The notes: generated by a model not told the origin, from the letters alone. 64,000 nt of DNA from Gavia stellata (GCF_030936135.1 NC_082619.1:9000708-9064707); one strand, 5' to 3'; positions 1 through 12,329 are shown, counted from the first letter of the stretch. A program made the numbers and translations.

Positions 1-3000
1 AAGAAGAAAAAGAAGAAGCAGCAGAAAAAGATGAGAAAAAGAAGGAGAAGCAGCAGCAGCAGAAGGAGAATAAGATTAAGAAGAAGAAGAAGAAGCAGAA
101 AAAGAAGACGCGTAAGAAGCAGAAGAATAAGCAGAAGCTGAAGAAGCAGATGAGAAAACAGAGGCAGAATAAGGAGAAGCAGAAGAAGAAAAAGTAGACG
201 AAGAAGCAGAAGAAGCAGCAGAAGAAGGAGAAGAGGAAGCAGAAGAAGAAGAAAAAGCAGAAAAAGACCCAGAAGAAAAAGCAAGAGAAGGAGCTGAAGA
301 AGTAGAAGTAGAAGAAGAAGCCGAAGAAGAAGAAGAAGAAGAAGCAGAAGAGGAAGAAGCAGAAGAAGCAGCGAAAGAAGCAAAATAGCAAGAAGCAGAA
401 GAAGAGGAAGAAAAAGCAAAAGAATAAGAAGTGCAACAAGAAAAGGAAGCAGAAGCAAAAGCAGCAAAACAAGAAGAAGCCGAAGTATTAGAAGAAAAAG
501 AAGAAGGTCAAACAGAGGCAAAAGCAGAAGCAGTAGAAGAAGAAGAAACAAAAGCAGAACAAGAAGAAGCAGAAGCAGGAGACATAGAAGAGGAAGAAGC
601 AAAAGAACAAGCATAATCATAAGAATAAGCAGCAGCAGCAGAAGAGGAAGCAGAAGTAGAAGTAGAAGAAATAGAGGAAGCAGAAGATGCAGAGGCAGAA
701 GAAGAAGAGGTAAAGGAAGATGGAGCAGTAGCAGGAGAAGAAAAAGAAGAAGAAGCAGAAGAAGCAGAATGAGAAGGAGAAAAAAAGCTGAACATGAAGC
801 AGCAGAAGTAGAAAAAGCAGCACTAGAAGCAGCAGCAGCAGAAGAAGCAGAAGAAGAGACAGAAGAAGAAGAAGAAAAAGAAGGAGCAGAAGAAGGAGCA
901 GAAGAAGAATCAGAAGAAGAAGAAGACAAAGCAAAAGAAGCAGAATAAGAAGAAGGAGGAGAAGCAGAAGTAGAAAAGGAAGCAGAAGGAAGAAGAAGCA
1001 GAAGCAGAAGCAGAAAGAGAAGAAACAGAAAACGAAGAAGCAGAAGCAGAACAAGCAGAAGAAGAAGCAGCAGAAGAATAAGCAGCAGAAGAATAAGCAG
1101 AAGGAGAAGAAGAAAAAGTAGAAGATGGAGAAGCAGAAGAAGAAAAAGGAGAAGAAGCAGCAGAAGCAGAAGAAGAAACAGAAGAAGAAGAAGAAAAAGC
1201 AGAAGAAGAGGAAGAAGAAAAAGCAGGAGAAGGAGCTGAAGAAGAAGAAGCAGCAGAAGAAGCAGAAGAGTAAGAAGTAGAAGAACAACAAGAAGACGAG
1301 GACAAAGAAGCATAAGAATATGAAGGAAAAGCAGAAAAGGAAGTAGAAGTGGAAGTAGAAGCAGCAAAACAACCAGAAGAAGAAGAAGAAGCAGAAGAAG
1401 CAGCAGAATCCGAAGAAACAGAAGACGAAGAAGCTTAAGCATAAGCACAAGCTTATGAAGCATAAGTAGAAGAAAAAGAAGAAGCAGAAGAAGAAGTAGA
1501 GGAAGCAGAAGAAGCAGAGGCAGAAGAAAAAGAAGAAGAAGAGGTAGAGGAAGAAGGAGCAGTAGCAGCATCAGCAGAAGAAGCAGCATCAGCAGAAGAA
1601 GCAGCAGAAGAAGAAGCAGAAGAAAAGAAAGAAGATGAAGAAGAAGAAGCAGAAGAAGAAGCAGAAGATGAAGAAGTAGAAGAGGCAGAAAAAAAGGAGA
1701 AGAAAAAGAAGCAAAAGAAGAAGCAGGGGAGGGAGAAGAAGGAGAAGCAGAAGAGGAAGTAGAAAAAGCTGAGGCAGAAGTAAAAGCAAAAGAAGTAGAA
1801 GGATAAAAGGCAGGATAAGAAGAAGATGAAGCACAATAATAATAATAAGCAGCAGCAGCAGAAAAAGAAGCAGAAAAAGCAGCAGCAGTAAAAGCTGAGG
1901 AACAGAATAAGCAGAAAAAGCAGCAGAGGAATACTTGGAAGGAGAAGCAGAAGAAGCAGAATCAGGAGAAGCAGAAGAAGTAGAAGAAGAAGAAGCAGAA
2001 GAAGAAGGAGAAGGAGCAGAAGAAAAAGATGAACAAGCAGGAAAAAAAAGGAAGAAGAAGCAGCAGAAGACAAAGAAGCTGAAGAGGAAGAAGAAGCAGA
2101 AAAAGAAGAAGCAGAAGTAGAAGAAGCAGAAAAAGCAGAAGCAGAAACAGAAGAAGAAGAAGAAGAAGGAGAAGAAGAAGAGGAAGAAGAAGAAGAGGGA
2201 GGAGAAGCTCAAGAAGGAGAACCAGTAGCAGAAGAAGAAGCAGAAGAAGAGGAAAAAAAGAAGAAACAGAAGACCAAGCAGAAGGAGAAGAGGCAGAAGA
2301 AGCAGCAGAAGAAGAAGCAGAAGAAAAGGAATCAGAAGCTGGAGAAGATGAAGTGGAAGAAGATAATGAAGAAGAACAAGAAGCCGAAGAAGAAGCAGAA
2401 GCAGCAGACGAAGAAGAAAAGATAGAAAAATAACAAGAAGAAGATGAAGCATAAGAAGCAGCAGTAGAAGCAGAAGAGTAAGAAGCAGAAGAAGAAGTAG
2501 CCAAAGAAGAAGAAGGAGAAGCAGAAGAGGAAGAAGTAGAAGAAGAAGAAGAAGAAGAAAAAGGGGAAGAATAAGCAAAAGAATAAGAAGCAGAAGCAGA
2601 AGAGGAAGTGGAAGCAGAAGCAGCAAAAGAAGCAAGAGAAGCAGAAGAAACATCAAAAGAAGAAGCAGTAGAAGAAGAAAAACCAAAAGTAGAAGCAGCA
2701 GAAGCAGAAGCTGAAACAGAATAACAAGAAGCAGAAGAAGAAGCAGCATAAGCAGAACAAGCAAAAGAAGAAGAAAAAGAAGAAGAAGAAGCAGCAAAAG
2801 AAGACATAGTAGAAGAAGAACCAAAACCAGAAGAGGAAGAAGCAGATACAGTAGAAACAGAAGAGAACGAAGCATAAGCAGAAGTATAAACATAAGCATA
2901 AGCATGAGAAGAAAGATAAGCAGAAAAAGCAGATGAAGCAGCAGCAGAAGAAAAAGTAGAGAAAGCAGAAGAGGCAGAGGCAGAAGAAGAAGAAGAAGAG

Positions 3001-5310
3001 GTAGAGGAAAAAGCAACAGCAGCAGAAGAAGCAGCAGTAGAAGAAGCAGCAGAAGAAGAAGAAGCAGAAGAAGAAGAGGAAGCAGAAGAAGAAGAGGCAT
3101 AAGACACAGAAAAAGAAGCAGAAGAAGAAGAAGCAGGAGAGGGAGAAAAAGCAGAATATGTAGAAGCAGAAGAAAAAGGAGAAGAAGAAAAAGAAACTGA
3201 AGAAGAAGAAGAAGCAGAAAAAGCAGCAGCAGCAGAAGAGGAAGAAGAGGAAGAAGCAGAAGTATGAGAAGAAGCACAAGAAGCAGAAGGAGGAAAAGAA
3301 GAAGCAGAAGAAGCAGAAGCAGATGAAGCAAAAGGAGAACCAGTATAAACAGCAGAATCAGCAAAAGAAGAAGAAGCAGAAGCATAAGGAGAAGGAGAAG
3401 AAGCAGAAGAATGGGGAAGCAGAAGCAGATAAGAAGAAGCCGCAAAAGCAGAAGCAGAAGAAGAAAAAGAAGCAGAGGATGCAGAAGAAGAGGAAGAAGC
3501 AGCAGCAGAAGAAGAAGAAGCAGAACCAGATAAAGAACAAAAAGAAGTAGAAGCAGAAGCAGAAGAAGAAGAAGAAGGAGAAGAAGAGGAAGAAGCAAAA
3601 GAATCAGAAGCAGAATCAGCAGCAGACGAATGACGGAGGAGAAGTAGAAAAAGAAAAAGCAGAAGCAGCAGCACAATAACCAAAATAAGAGGCAAAAGTA
3701 GCAGAAGAAGAACAAGAAGAAGAACGAGAAGCAGAATAAGATTAAGAAGCGGAAGAAGAAAGAGAAGTAGAATAAGAAGAAGCAGTCGAAGTACAAAAAT
3801 TGGAGAAGAAGCAAGAAAGGGAGAAGAAGCAGAAGTAAGAGAAGAAGAAAAAGAAGTGGAAGAAGAAGAAGAAGAAGAAGATGAAGCTTAACGACAAGCA
3901 GAAGTAGAAGTAGGAAAGGAAGCAGAAAAAACTGAAGAAGGAAAAGCAGAAGCAGAAAAAGAAGAAGGAGAAGCAGAAGCAGAAGCACAAGAAAAGCCCC
4001 AGAAGAAGAAGCAAAAGAAGCTACGGAAGAAGAAGAAGCAGATGAAAAAGAAGAACAGGAATAAAAAAAAGAAGCAGAAGAAGAAGCAGAATAAGCAGAA
4101 GCAGAAGATTAAAAAGCAGAAGAAGAAGCACAAGAAGTAGAAGAAGCAGCAAAGGCAGCAGAAGCAGTAGAAGGAGAAGAAGAAGCAGAAGAAGAAGAAC
4201 AAGCAGAATAAGAAGAAGCCGAAGACTATTGAGAAGTGGAAGAAGAAGAAGAATAAGTAAAGGAAGTATAAGAAGCAGAAAAAGAAGCAGCAGAAGAAGC
4301 AGAAGCAGCAGAAAAATACGGAGAAGCAGCAGAAAAAGCAGAAGCAGAAGAAGAAGCAGAAGAGGAAGAAGAAGCGGAAGAAGAAGCGGATGAAGAAGCA
4401 GAAGAAAATGAAGTATAAGAAAAAGAAGCTGAAGTAGAAGAAGAAGAAGCTGAAGAAGAAGCAGAACAAGCAGAAGCAGCACTAGATAAAGTAGAAGAAG
4501 AAGCAGCATCAGGAGATTAAGATGAAGAAGAAGAAAAAGGAGAAGCCAAAGAACAGTAGGAGAAGTAGTAGAAGCAGAAGCATAAGAACAAGGAAAAGAA
4601 GCAGTGAAATAAGATAAAGTAGAAGCAAAAAAAGCAGCAGCAGCAGCAGAATAACAAAAATAAGAGGCAGAAGAAGAAGAAGCAGAAGCAGAAGATGAAG
4701 CAGAAGCAGTAGAAGCAGCAGAAGTAGAAGTAGTAGTAGAAGCAGAAGCATAAGAACAAGGAAAAGAAGCAGTGAAAGAAGATGAAGCAGAAGAAGCAGA
4801 AAAAGCAGCAGCAGCAGCAGAATAACCAAAATAAGAGGCAGAAGAAGCAGAAGAAGTAGAAGCAGAAGAAGCAGAAGAAGTAGAAGCAGAAGAAGATAAA
4901 GCAGAAGAAGCAGAAGAAGCAGCAGCAGAAGATGATAAAGCAGAAGAAGAAGCAGAAGAAGCAGCAGCAGAAGAAGATGATGAAGAAGAAGATGATGAAG
5001 CAGAAAAACAAGGAATATAAGACGAAGAAGCAGAAGCAGCAGAAGAAGAATAAGCGATGATAAAAAAGAAGAAGCAGACGATAAAACAGAAAAAGAAGTA
5101 GAAGAAGAAGAAGAATCAGAAGAAGAAGAAGGTAAAGAAGAAGATGCAGAAGCAGAAGAATACAAAGCAGAAGAAGAAGAAGTAGAAGAAGAAGAAGGTA
5201 AAGAAGAAGATGCAGAAGCAGAAGAATACAAAGCAGAAGTAGAAGCAAAAGAAGCAGGAGCAGCGGAAGTAGAAGAGGGAAAAGAAGAAGCAGCAGAAGT
5301 TGAAGAAGCT

Positions 5311-5369
5311 GAAGAAGAAGAAGAAGAAGAAGAAGAAGAAGAAGAAGAAGAAGAAGAAGAAGAAGAAGA
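5311..5369. repeat. Uninterrupted (GAA)n tract inside the satellite
   Basis: About 20 consecutive GAA triplets without a variant. It is followed to about 5580 by a nearly pure GAA/GCA mix. Such purity within a decayed array suggests recent local expansion. Confidence 0.9.
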
Positions 5370-5850
5370 GGGAAAAGAAGAAGCAGCAGAAGCAGAAGAA
5401 GCAGCAGAAGCAGAAGCAGCAGAAGCAGAAGAAGCAGAAGCAGAAGCAGAAGCAGAAGCAGAAGAAGCAGAAGCAGAAGAAGCAGAAGAAGCAGAAGCAG
5501 AAGCAGAAGCAGAAGCAGAAGCAGAAGAAGAAGCAGAAGAAGAAGAAGAAGAAGAAGAAGAAGAAGAAGAAGCAGCAGACGTAGCAGCAGCAGCAGAAGA
5601 GGAAGAAACATCAAAAGCAGATGAATAAAAAGGAGCAGAAGAAGAAGTGGAAGAAAGAGCAGAAGCAGAAGAACCAGAAGCAGAAGAAGCAGAAGAAGTA
5701 GAAACAAAAGAAGAACCAGAAGCAGAATGAGAAACAAAAGCAGAAGAAGAAGATGAAGAAGCAGAAAAAGAAGAAGAAGCAAGAGAAGCAGCAGAAAAAT
5801 AAATAGAAGTAGTAGTAGCAGAAGAAGCAGAAGAAGCAGAAGCAGAAGCA

Positions 5851-5910
5851 GAAGAAGAAGAAGAAGAAGAAGAAGAAGAAGAAGAAGAAGAAGAAGAAGA
5901 AGAAGAAGAA
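5851..5910. repeat. Uninterrupted (GAA)20 tract inside the satellite
   Basis: Sixty bases of perfect GAA, immediately followed by the non-repeat bases TATTAATC and then ordinary degenerate array. A second local homogenisation event is the simplest reading. Confidence 0.9.
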
Positions 5911-8900
5911 TATTAATCAGAAAAAGAAACAGAAGAAGCAGAAGAAGACCAGAAGAAAAAGAAGCGGCAGAAGAAGAACAAGAAGAAGGAGAAAGAGAAG
6001 AAGTAGAAGCGGATAAGCAGAAAAAGAAGCAGTAGAAGAAGAATCAGAAGAAGAATCAGAAAAAGAAGAAGCAGAACTAGAAGTAGTAGGGTAAGGAGAA
6101 GACACAGAAGAACAAGAAGAAGAAAAATAAGAAGTAGAAGAAGCAGAAGAAGAAGAGGCAGAAGAAGAAGCAGCAGCAGAAGAAAAAGCAAAAGCAGAAG
6201 AAGAAGAAAAAGCTGAAGAACAAGAAGCAGAAGGATGAGAAGCAGAAGCAGAAGAATAAAAAGCAGCAGAAGAAGCTACATCAGAAGATTAAGATGAAGA
6301 AGAAGAGAAAGCAGAAGAAGAATCAGATTAGAAAGAAGCATTAGAGGGAGAATAAGTGCAAGAAGGAGAAGCAGAAGCAGAAGAAGCAGCAGCAGAACCA
6401 GAACAAGCGGAAGAAGATGAGGCAAGAGAAGCAGAAGCAGTAGAAGCAGCAGAAGCAGGAGAAGCAGAAGAAGCAGTAGCATAAGAACAAGCAAAAGAAG
6501 CAGTGAAAGAAGCTGAAGCAGAAGAAGCAGAAAAAGCAGCAGCAGCAGAAGAATAACCAAAATGAGAGGCAGAAGAAGCAGAAGAAAAAGAAGATGATGA
6601 AGCAGAAGAAGCAGTGGCAGAAGAAGCAGAAGAAGATGATGAAGCAGAAGAAGCAGCAGCAGCAGAAGATGAAGTAGATGATGCAGAAAAAAAAGCAACA
6701 TAAGAAGAAGAAGCAGAATCAGAAGAAGAAGCAGAAGAAGAAGCAGAAAAAGAAGAAGCAAAAGATGCAAAAGAAGAAGCAGAAGACACAGAAGTAGAAG
6801 AAGAAGAATAAAAAGCAGAAGAAGTAGAAGCAGAAGAAGCAGGAGCAGCAGAAGAGGGAAAAGAAGAAGCAGAAGAAGCTGAAGAAGCAGATGAAGAAGA
6901 AACAGTAGCAGAAGAAGAAGAAGAAGAAGCAGAATAATAAAAAGAAGAAGAAGAAGCAGAATAATAAAAAGAAGCAGAAGAAGCAGAAGCAGGATCAGCA
7001 GCAGAAGAAGCAGAAGCCAAAGAAGAAGCATCACCAGAGGGAGAAGAAGCAGAAGGAGAAGAAGAAGCAGAAGATGGAACAGCAGAAACAGAAGCAGAAG
7101 CACAAGAAGGAGACGTAGAAGGAGAAAAAGCAGCAGCAGCAACAGAAAAAGAGGAAGCAGACAAAAAAGAAGAGGAAGAAGCAAAAGAAGCATAAAAAGA
7201 AGCAGAAGAAGCAGAAGTAGAAGCACAAGCACAAGCAGAAGAAGCAGAAGAAAAAGCAGGAGAAGCAGAAGCAATGGAAGCAGAAGAAGCAACAGAAGCA
7301 GAAGCGCAGCAAATGAAGAAGTGAAAGAACCTCAGGCAGAAAAAGTAGTAAAAGCAGCAGCAGCAGTAGAAGAAGAAGCAAAATAAAGAGCAGAAGCAGA
7401 AGCAGAAGCAGCAGCAGAAGAATAAGAAGCAGAAGAAGAAAGTGAACCGGTAGAAGAAGATGAAGTAAAAAAAGAAGCAGCAGAAGAAAAAGAAAAAGAA
7501 GAAGCAGCAGAAGAAAAACAACCAGAAGCAGAATAGAGGAGAAGAAGAAGAATGAGTAGAAGAAGCAGCAAAGAAAGAAGGAGAAGAAGAAGATGTAGAA
7601 AAAGAAGAACAAGCAGAAGACGGGGAAAAAAAAAAAGCAGAAGAAGAAGAAGAAAGAGCCGAAGGAGAAGAACCAGAGGAGGAAAAAGAAGCAGAAGAAG
7701 CATAAGAAAAAGAAGCAGTAGAAGAAGAAGCAGAAGAAGAGACAGAAGAAGCAGAAGAAGAGACAGAAGAAGAAGCAGAAGAAGAAGCAGTAGAGGCTGA
7801 AGAAGAAGCAGAAGAAAAAGAAGCAGGAGAAGAAGTAGAAGAAGCAGAAGAAAAAGAAGCAGGAGAAGAAGAAGAAGCAGAAGCAGAATCAGCAGCAGAA
7901 GAAGCAGAAGTAGAAGAATTAGAGGAAGCAGAATATGCAGAAGCAGAAAAAGAAGAAAAATAACTAGAAGAAAAACCAGAAGAAGAACAGGAAGAAGAAG
8001 AGGTAGTAGAAGAAGCAGAAGAAGAAGAAGAACAAGCAGAAGTAGAAGACGAAGAGGGAGCAGCAGAAGAATAACAGGAAGAAGAAGAAGCAGAATAAGA
8101 AGAAGAACAAAAAGAAGCAGAAGGAGAATAAACAGAAGAAGAAGAAGCAGGAGAGGGAGAAGAAGCAAAAGAAGGAGAAGCAGAAAGAGAAAAAGAAAAA
8201 GAAGAAGAAGAAGAAGCAGAAGGAGAAGAACAAGCAGAAAAACAAGAAAAAGCAGAAGAAGAAGAAGAAGAAAAAGCAGAATGAGAAGAAGCAAAAGCAG
8301 AACGAGAAGAAGAAGGAGAATAAGCAGGAGAAGGAGAAAAGGAAGCAGAAGAAGAAGAAGCAGAAGTAGAAAAATTAGAGTAAGGAGAAGATGCAGAAGC
8401 AGAAGAGAAGAAAAAAAAAGAAGTAGAAGAAAAAGCAGAAGAAGAACAGGTAGAAGAAGAAGTAGTAGAAGCAGAAGAAGAAGCAGAAGTAGTAGAGTAA
8501 GAAGAAGAAGCAGTAGAAGAAGAAGAGGAAGAAGAAGAAGATGCAGAACAAGAACAACAAAAAGAAGCAGAGGAGAAGAAGCAGAAGAAGAAGAAGAAGG
8601 AGAGGGAGAAGAAGCAGAACAAGAAGAAGCAGAAGCAGAACCAGACGAAGAAGAATAAGAAAAAGCAGAAGAAGCAGAAGCAGAAGAACAAGCACAAGAA
8701 CAAGAAAAAGCAGAAGCAGAAGAATGAGAAGAAGCAGAAGCGTAAGCAGAAGAAGAAGCAAAACCAGAAGGAGAATAAGCAGGATAAGAAGGAGTAGAAC
8801 AAAAAGAAGCAGAAGAACTAGCAGAAGAAGAATTAAAAAAAGAAATAGACATAGAAGCAGCAGCAGCAGAAGAATAAGAGAAAGAAGCTTAAGAAGCAGA

Positions 8901-9925
8901 AGAAGGAGAAGGAGCACAAGTCGGAGCAGAAGCAGAAGCACAAGAACAAAAAGCAGAAGAACCAGAAGCAGAGGAAGCAGAAGAAGTAGAATCAGAATCA
9001 GAAGCAGAAACAAAAGCAGAAGAAGAAGATGAAGAAGCAGAAGAAGAGGAAGAAGAAGAAGCAGCAGAAGCAGAAGCAGTAAAAGACGCAGAAAAAGAAG
9101 AAGAAGAAGAAGATGATAAATCAGAAAAAGAAACAGAAGAAGCAGAAGAAATCCAGAACAAAAAAGAAGCTGTAGAAGAAGAACAAGAAGAAGAAGCAGA
9201 AGCCAAAAAAGCAGAAGTTGAAGAAGCAGCAGAAGAATCTAAAGAAGCAGAAGAAGCAGAAGTAGAAACACTAGAGGAAGAAGAGAAAGAAGAATCAGAA
9301 AAAGTGGAAGAACATACAGCAGAAGCAGAAGAACCAGAATAAGTAGAAGCAGAAGCAGAAGAAGCAGCAGTAGAAGCAGTAGAAGAACCACAAGAATTAG
9401 ATGAAGAAGACGCAGAAGAAGAAGCAGAAGTAAAAGCAGCAAACTCAGAAGCAGCAGAATCATAAGAAGCACAAGAAAAAGAAGAAAAAGCAGAAGACTC
9501 AGTAGAAGCAGAAGAAGCAGAATCAGAGGAAGCAGAAGAGGAAGAAGAAACAGAAGAAGGAGTAGAAGAAGAAGAAAAAGCAGAAGCAGAAGAAGCAGGA
9601 TAAGCAGAAGTGGTAGAAGGAGATGCTGAAGACGCAGCAGCAGATGTAGAAGAAGCAGAATAAGCAGAAGTAGCAAAAGAAGGATAAGAAGAAACAGAAG
9701 TAGAAGCAGAGGAAGCAGAAGCAGCAAACAAATAAGAAAAAGTAGAAGAAGCAGCAGTAGAAGAATCAGAAAAAGATGCAGAACAAGCAGAAGAAGAAGC
9801 AGAAGCAGCAGAATCAGAAGCCGCAGAAGCAGAAGAAGCAGAATAAGAAGCAGAAGAAGCAGCAGAAGAGAAAGAATCTGAAGCAGAAGAAGCAGAAGCA
9901 GAAGCAGAAACAGAAGCAGAAGCAG

Positions 9926-9926
<1 letters not shown>

Positions 9927-9972
<46 letters not shown>

Positions 9973-10044
9973 GAAGCAGAAGCAGAAGCAGAAGCAGAAG
10001 AAGAAGAAGAAGAAGAAGAAGAAGAAGAAGAAGAAGAAGAAGAG
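9927..10044. repeat. Pure (GCA)n followed by pure (GAA)n at the right edge of the satellite
   Basis: About 13 consecutive GCA triplets (9927-9967), a short GAA-GCA alternation, then about 17 GAA triplets ending abruptly at 10,044, where unique sequence begins. The sharp, pure edge next to unique sequence suggests that expansion is polarised towards this boundary. Confidence 0.9.
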
Positions 10045-10321
10045 GTGTGTGTTACCATGGGGTATTTTCCAAAGTACGACATGTATTGATGACAAGCACA
10101 CTTTCTGCCTTCCAAAACTCGCTCCGCTGTGCTTCTTGGCCAGTGACTCATGAAAAGGGCTCTCGGGCCTTCCTGTGCCCTGTGAATCAATGCAAACAGT
10201 TGGAGAATTAGCTCTTCTAAAATACAAGAAGCACTGCGTATGTGGAAATTAAACTTACCTTCTCTTCCAACAAACTGCTGACTGACCGAGAGGAAAATTT
10301 AGGAAGTTCAGCGGCACTCAC

Positions 10322-10456
10322 CAGAGCAGCAGGAGGTGGAACAGTCATGAGCGGCGGTGGAGGGGGTGGCGGTGGTGGCTGCTGCTGCTGTTGCTGCTGA
10401 ATCAGCTGACGGAGCCTTTTTGTGTAGCCAGTTCCATTTTTGAAGTTATTCACAGC
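10322..10456 (-). pseudogene. RBBP6-like exon after the RING finger, with polyQ-polyP insert
   Basis: After a CTCTAG acceptor it starts AVNNFKNGTGYTKRLR, identical to human RBBP6. Human then has KQ and six prolines; here the sequence is QLI, seven glutamines (CAG/CAA), nine prolines, then LMTVPPPAAL and a GTGAGT donor. Length is 135 bp (45 codons). The polyQ codons are CAG on the minus strand, so they appear as CTG on the plus strand, opposite to the CAG orientation of the neighbouring satellite. No further RBBP6 exon is seen in the 277 bp before the satellite. Confidence 0.88.
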
Positions 10457-10904
10457 CTAGAGGCAGGAAAACATTGACAAAAAGCTAATATGAAACTTCA
10501 GTAGATGGACCGAAAAAAAGCCTGCACAGAGTAAAATTCCTTCTCTATTCCTGTACATGCTATCGAGCCTAAAATAAACCAACACACAGATCTATGAACA
10601 CATCACATTAAACCCTGATATTAATGATTGGTCACTCAGAGTATCTGTTTTTGAAGTACTTCAGTGTTAGCTCCAAACGTGGAAGTGAGGCAATCGTGTT
10701 AAACAAAAGTGGGACCTGAACTTGCCAGATTGTCTCTAAAGAGTTGGAAGCTTCTGTAACAACAGAGAATGTAGTTGAACAGCAAATTTAGCCTTACTCA
10801 ATTCAGCCTTGCTGAAGGAGATGTAAATTAATATTTTCTTCCCTTTCAGCTTTTTACAAATAGACTTTTCTTACAAACGGTTTATGTAAAAGTCATCGTG
10901 TTAC
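10457..10904 (-). other. RBBP6-like intron between the two most distal exons
   Basis: A+T-rich sequence with proper GT and AG ends; no other coding similarity, RNA gene or transposon recognised. Confidence 0.7.
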
Positions 10905-11008
10905 CTTGCGTAGGAACTGGTTGGCGATTAAAGCGTCAGGAGAAACATCTGTTTGATGACACGCTAGGCATGTATGTTCCTCAGATTCCAGTAATGCTCT
11001 TCTAATCC
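10905..11008 (-). pseudogene. RBBP6-like exon, C-terminal half of RING finger
   Basis: It reads IRRALLESEEHTCLACHQTD followed by VSPDALIANQFLRK, against human IRTTLLESDEHTCPTCHQND and VSPDALIANKFLRQ. The two distal zinc-binding cysteines (C-x-x-C) are present. The codon at the 5' border, a RING cysteine in human, would be formed by splicing to an exon not found here, and the bases available (GG before ATT) do not obviously restore it. The donor is GTAACA. Confidence 0.9.
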
Positions 11009-12329
11009 CTGTGAATCATTAGAATCATCAAAATAGTTTTTAGCCAAATTGAGGAAATTTTGGGGTTCTAATCAATTATAAAAACACGTATATGATTAAT
11101 GGGTGAATATGGTCTGGAACTGAGAGCATGAAGCTCTCCATGTTCACTAGTTTAAAAAATATCTAGCATCAATTCAAGATCCTTAAAAGAAAGATGAAAA
11201 TTAAAAAACACCACATGGTAATTTTTATACTCTAAGGACTAGTTTGAAATGCATAGTTGCACATCGTATTTGAGCCAAGTGGCAAATCAAGATCTAGACC
11301 ATTAGCAATCAAGTATTTCTTTGTGTTACTTCTTTATATTTTAGCAGCAGAATGACAGTGTTTTCAAACCTGAAGGAAAATTCTTCCCCTTTTCCAAATG
11401 TAAATTCAGAGTGGTTGTATACTAAAGAAAGGATTAACCTTTGGGAAGTTAAAGCAGCACCCAACCCTCGAGTCACCCAGAGCCAAACATGGACTGCAGG
11501 CAGAAGTTCAGAAAAATGGCAGGGATTTGACCCACAAATGCACCAGGCTCCAACCTTGTGCCAGAATTTGTACACTGGGTTTGAGATATTTTCCTTTGCA
11601 CACAAACTATTCCACTAAACTGCTTTGTCAGGTGAAGTGGAAAGGTCAAATGCAGAACTTCAGAACACCACTTTGTGTAGCAATGATTTAAATTCACGGC
11701 AAGCTATTAAAGGCATTTATGTACTCAGAGGGGCCCCAAACAATATCACTTCAATAATACAGTTTTAGGAACAAAGACCCAAGTATTTAAGGAAATGCTG
11801 CACAGAACTGCCCTCAAGACGTATGGGATATGTTGGTTTTGGTATTTGTTTGAACCCCCAAGCCAAAAGTGAGAAACAGTACCAAGTTTAACAATCATGG
11901 ATTCTCAGTGGGTTTTGATAACGTTCTCAAAAACCATTAGGCAAAAAACAAAACCTAAGTGATACAATGTGAAAATGGCAAAAAATACACTCCAATCATT
12001 TTTTATTGCAAGAAACAAAAAGCACAAAACAACCTATACCAACATCCATGTTACTAGCTGTAGACAGCTGTAGAACATGGCGCCATGTTCAGTTGTGCAA
12101 ACCTTGAGCCTACGTGATCTACAAATGACCATACGTTATCTGAACAGCACAAAATCGCTCAGGAAATATTCTGGCATATTCGATATGAAATACGATGCGT
12201 TACTAGGCACAAGTACCAAGATTCACATTACAACTGTGCAAACAATGGCATGACTCAGTTTTTCCTCTGCTGAATCAAACAGGTGGTGTTTACAACATAG
12301 ACTATGTTTTCCTGGAAAATACATTCAGT
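11009..12329 (-). other. RBBP6-like intron lacking the expected zinc-knuckle and RING exons
   Basis: In an intact gene the zinc knuckle (CFRCGKPGHY...) and the first half of the RING finger would be encoded between exon 3 and the exon at 10905. Reading the minus strand here shows no such exon. The 1.3 kb is A+T-rich with only short random open frames. An internal deletion in this copy is the simplest explanation. Confidence 0.6.

Larger units (their letters stand above)
1..10044. repeat. 10-kb imperfect GAA/GCA (G-N-A) trinucleotide satellite
   Basis: The whole stretch is built from triplets of the form G-N-A on the plus strand: mostly GAA and GCA, with GTA, GGA, AAA and occasional TAA as variants. 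The plus strand is almost free of T and very purine-rich. No interrupting unique sequence or transposon is seen, and the array runs off the left edge, so its true length is unknown. Read as codons, the plus-strand frames give Glu/Ala, Lys/Gln or Arg/Ser runs, and the minus strand gives Phe/Cys, Leu or Ser/Ala runs. These long open frames (up to about 820 codons on the minus strand) are a by-product of composition: stops need a T-containing variant triplet. Purest and therefore probably youngest tracts are at 5311-5369, 5851-5910, 9927-9967 and 9990-10044. GAA/TTC tracts are known to form triplex DNA and CAG/CTG tracts hairpins; this array mixes both. Confidence 0.95.

Noticed and set aside
1589-8852. 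Minus-strand open frames of 500-820 codons (Leu, Ser/Ala or Phe/Cys rich) in the satellite
   Set aside because: They follow automatically from the G-N-A composition, since stops on that strand need rare T-containing variants; several frames are open at once and none has a domain, a splice context or normal protein composition.
1-10044. Idea that the satellite is an expanded RBBP6 RS-domain coding region
   Set aside because: The RBBP6 copy is on the minus strand, where the array is pyrimidine-rich and cannot encode Arg/Ser/Lys repeats.
1-10044. CRISPR-like array
   Set aside because: No conserved repeat with unique spacers; it is a trinucleotide array in a vertebrate genome.
431-10153. Plus-strand Glu/Lys/Gln-rich or Arg/Ser-rich frames resembling charged coiled coils or RS domains
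   Set aside because: Pure by-products of repeat codons (GAA GCA, AAG CAG, AGA AGC) with frequent TAA variants; no start context or conservation.
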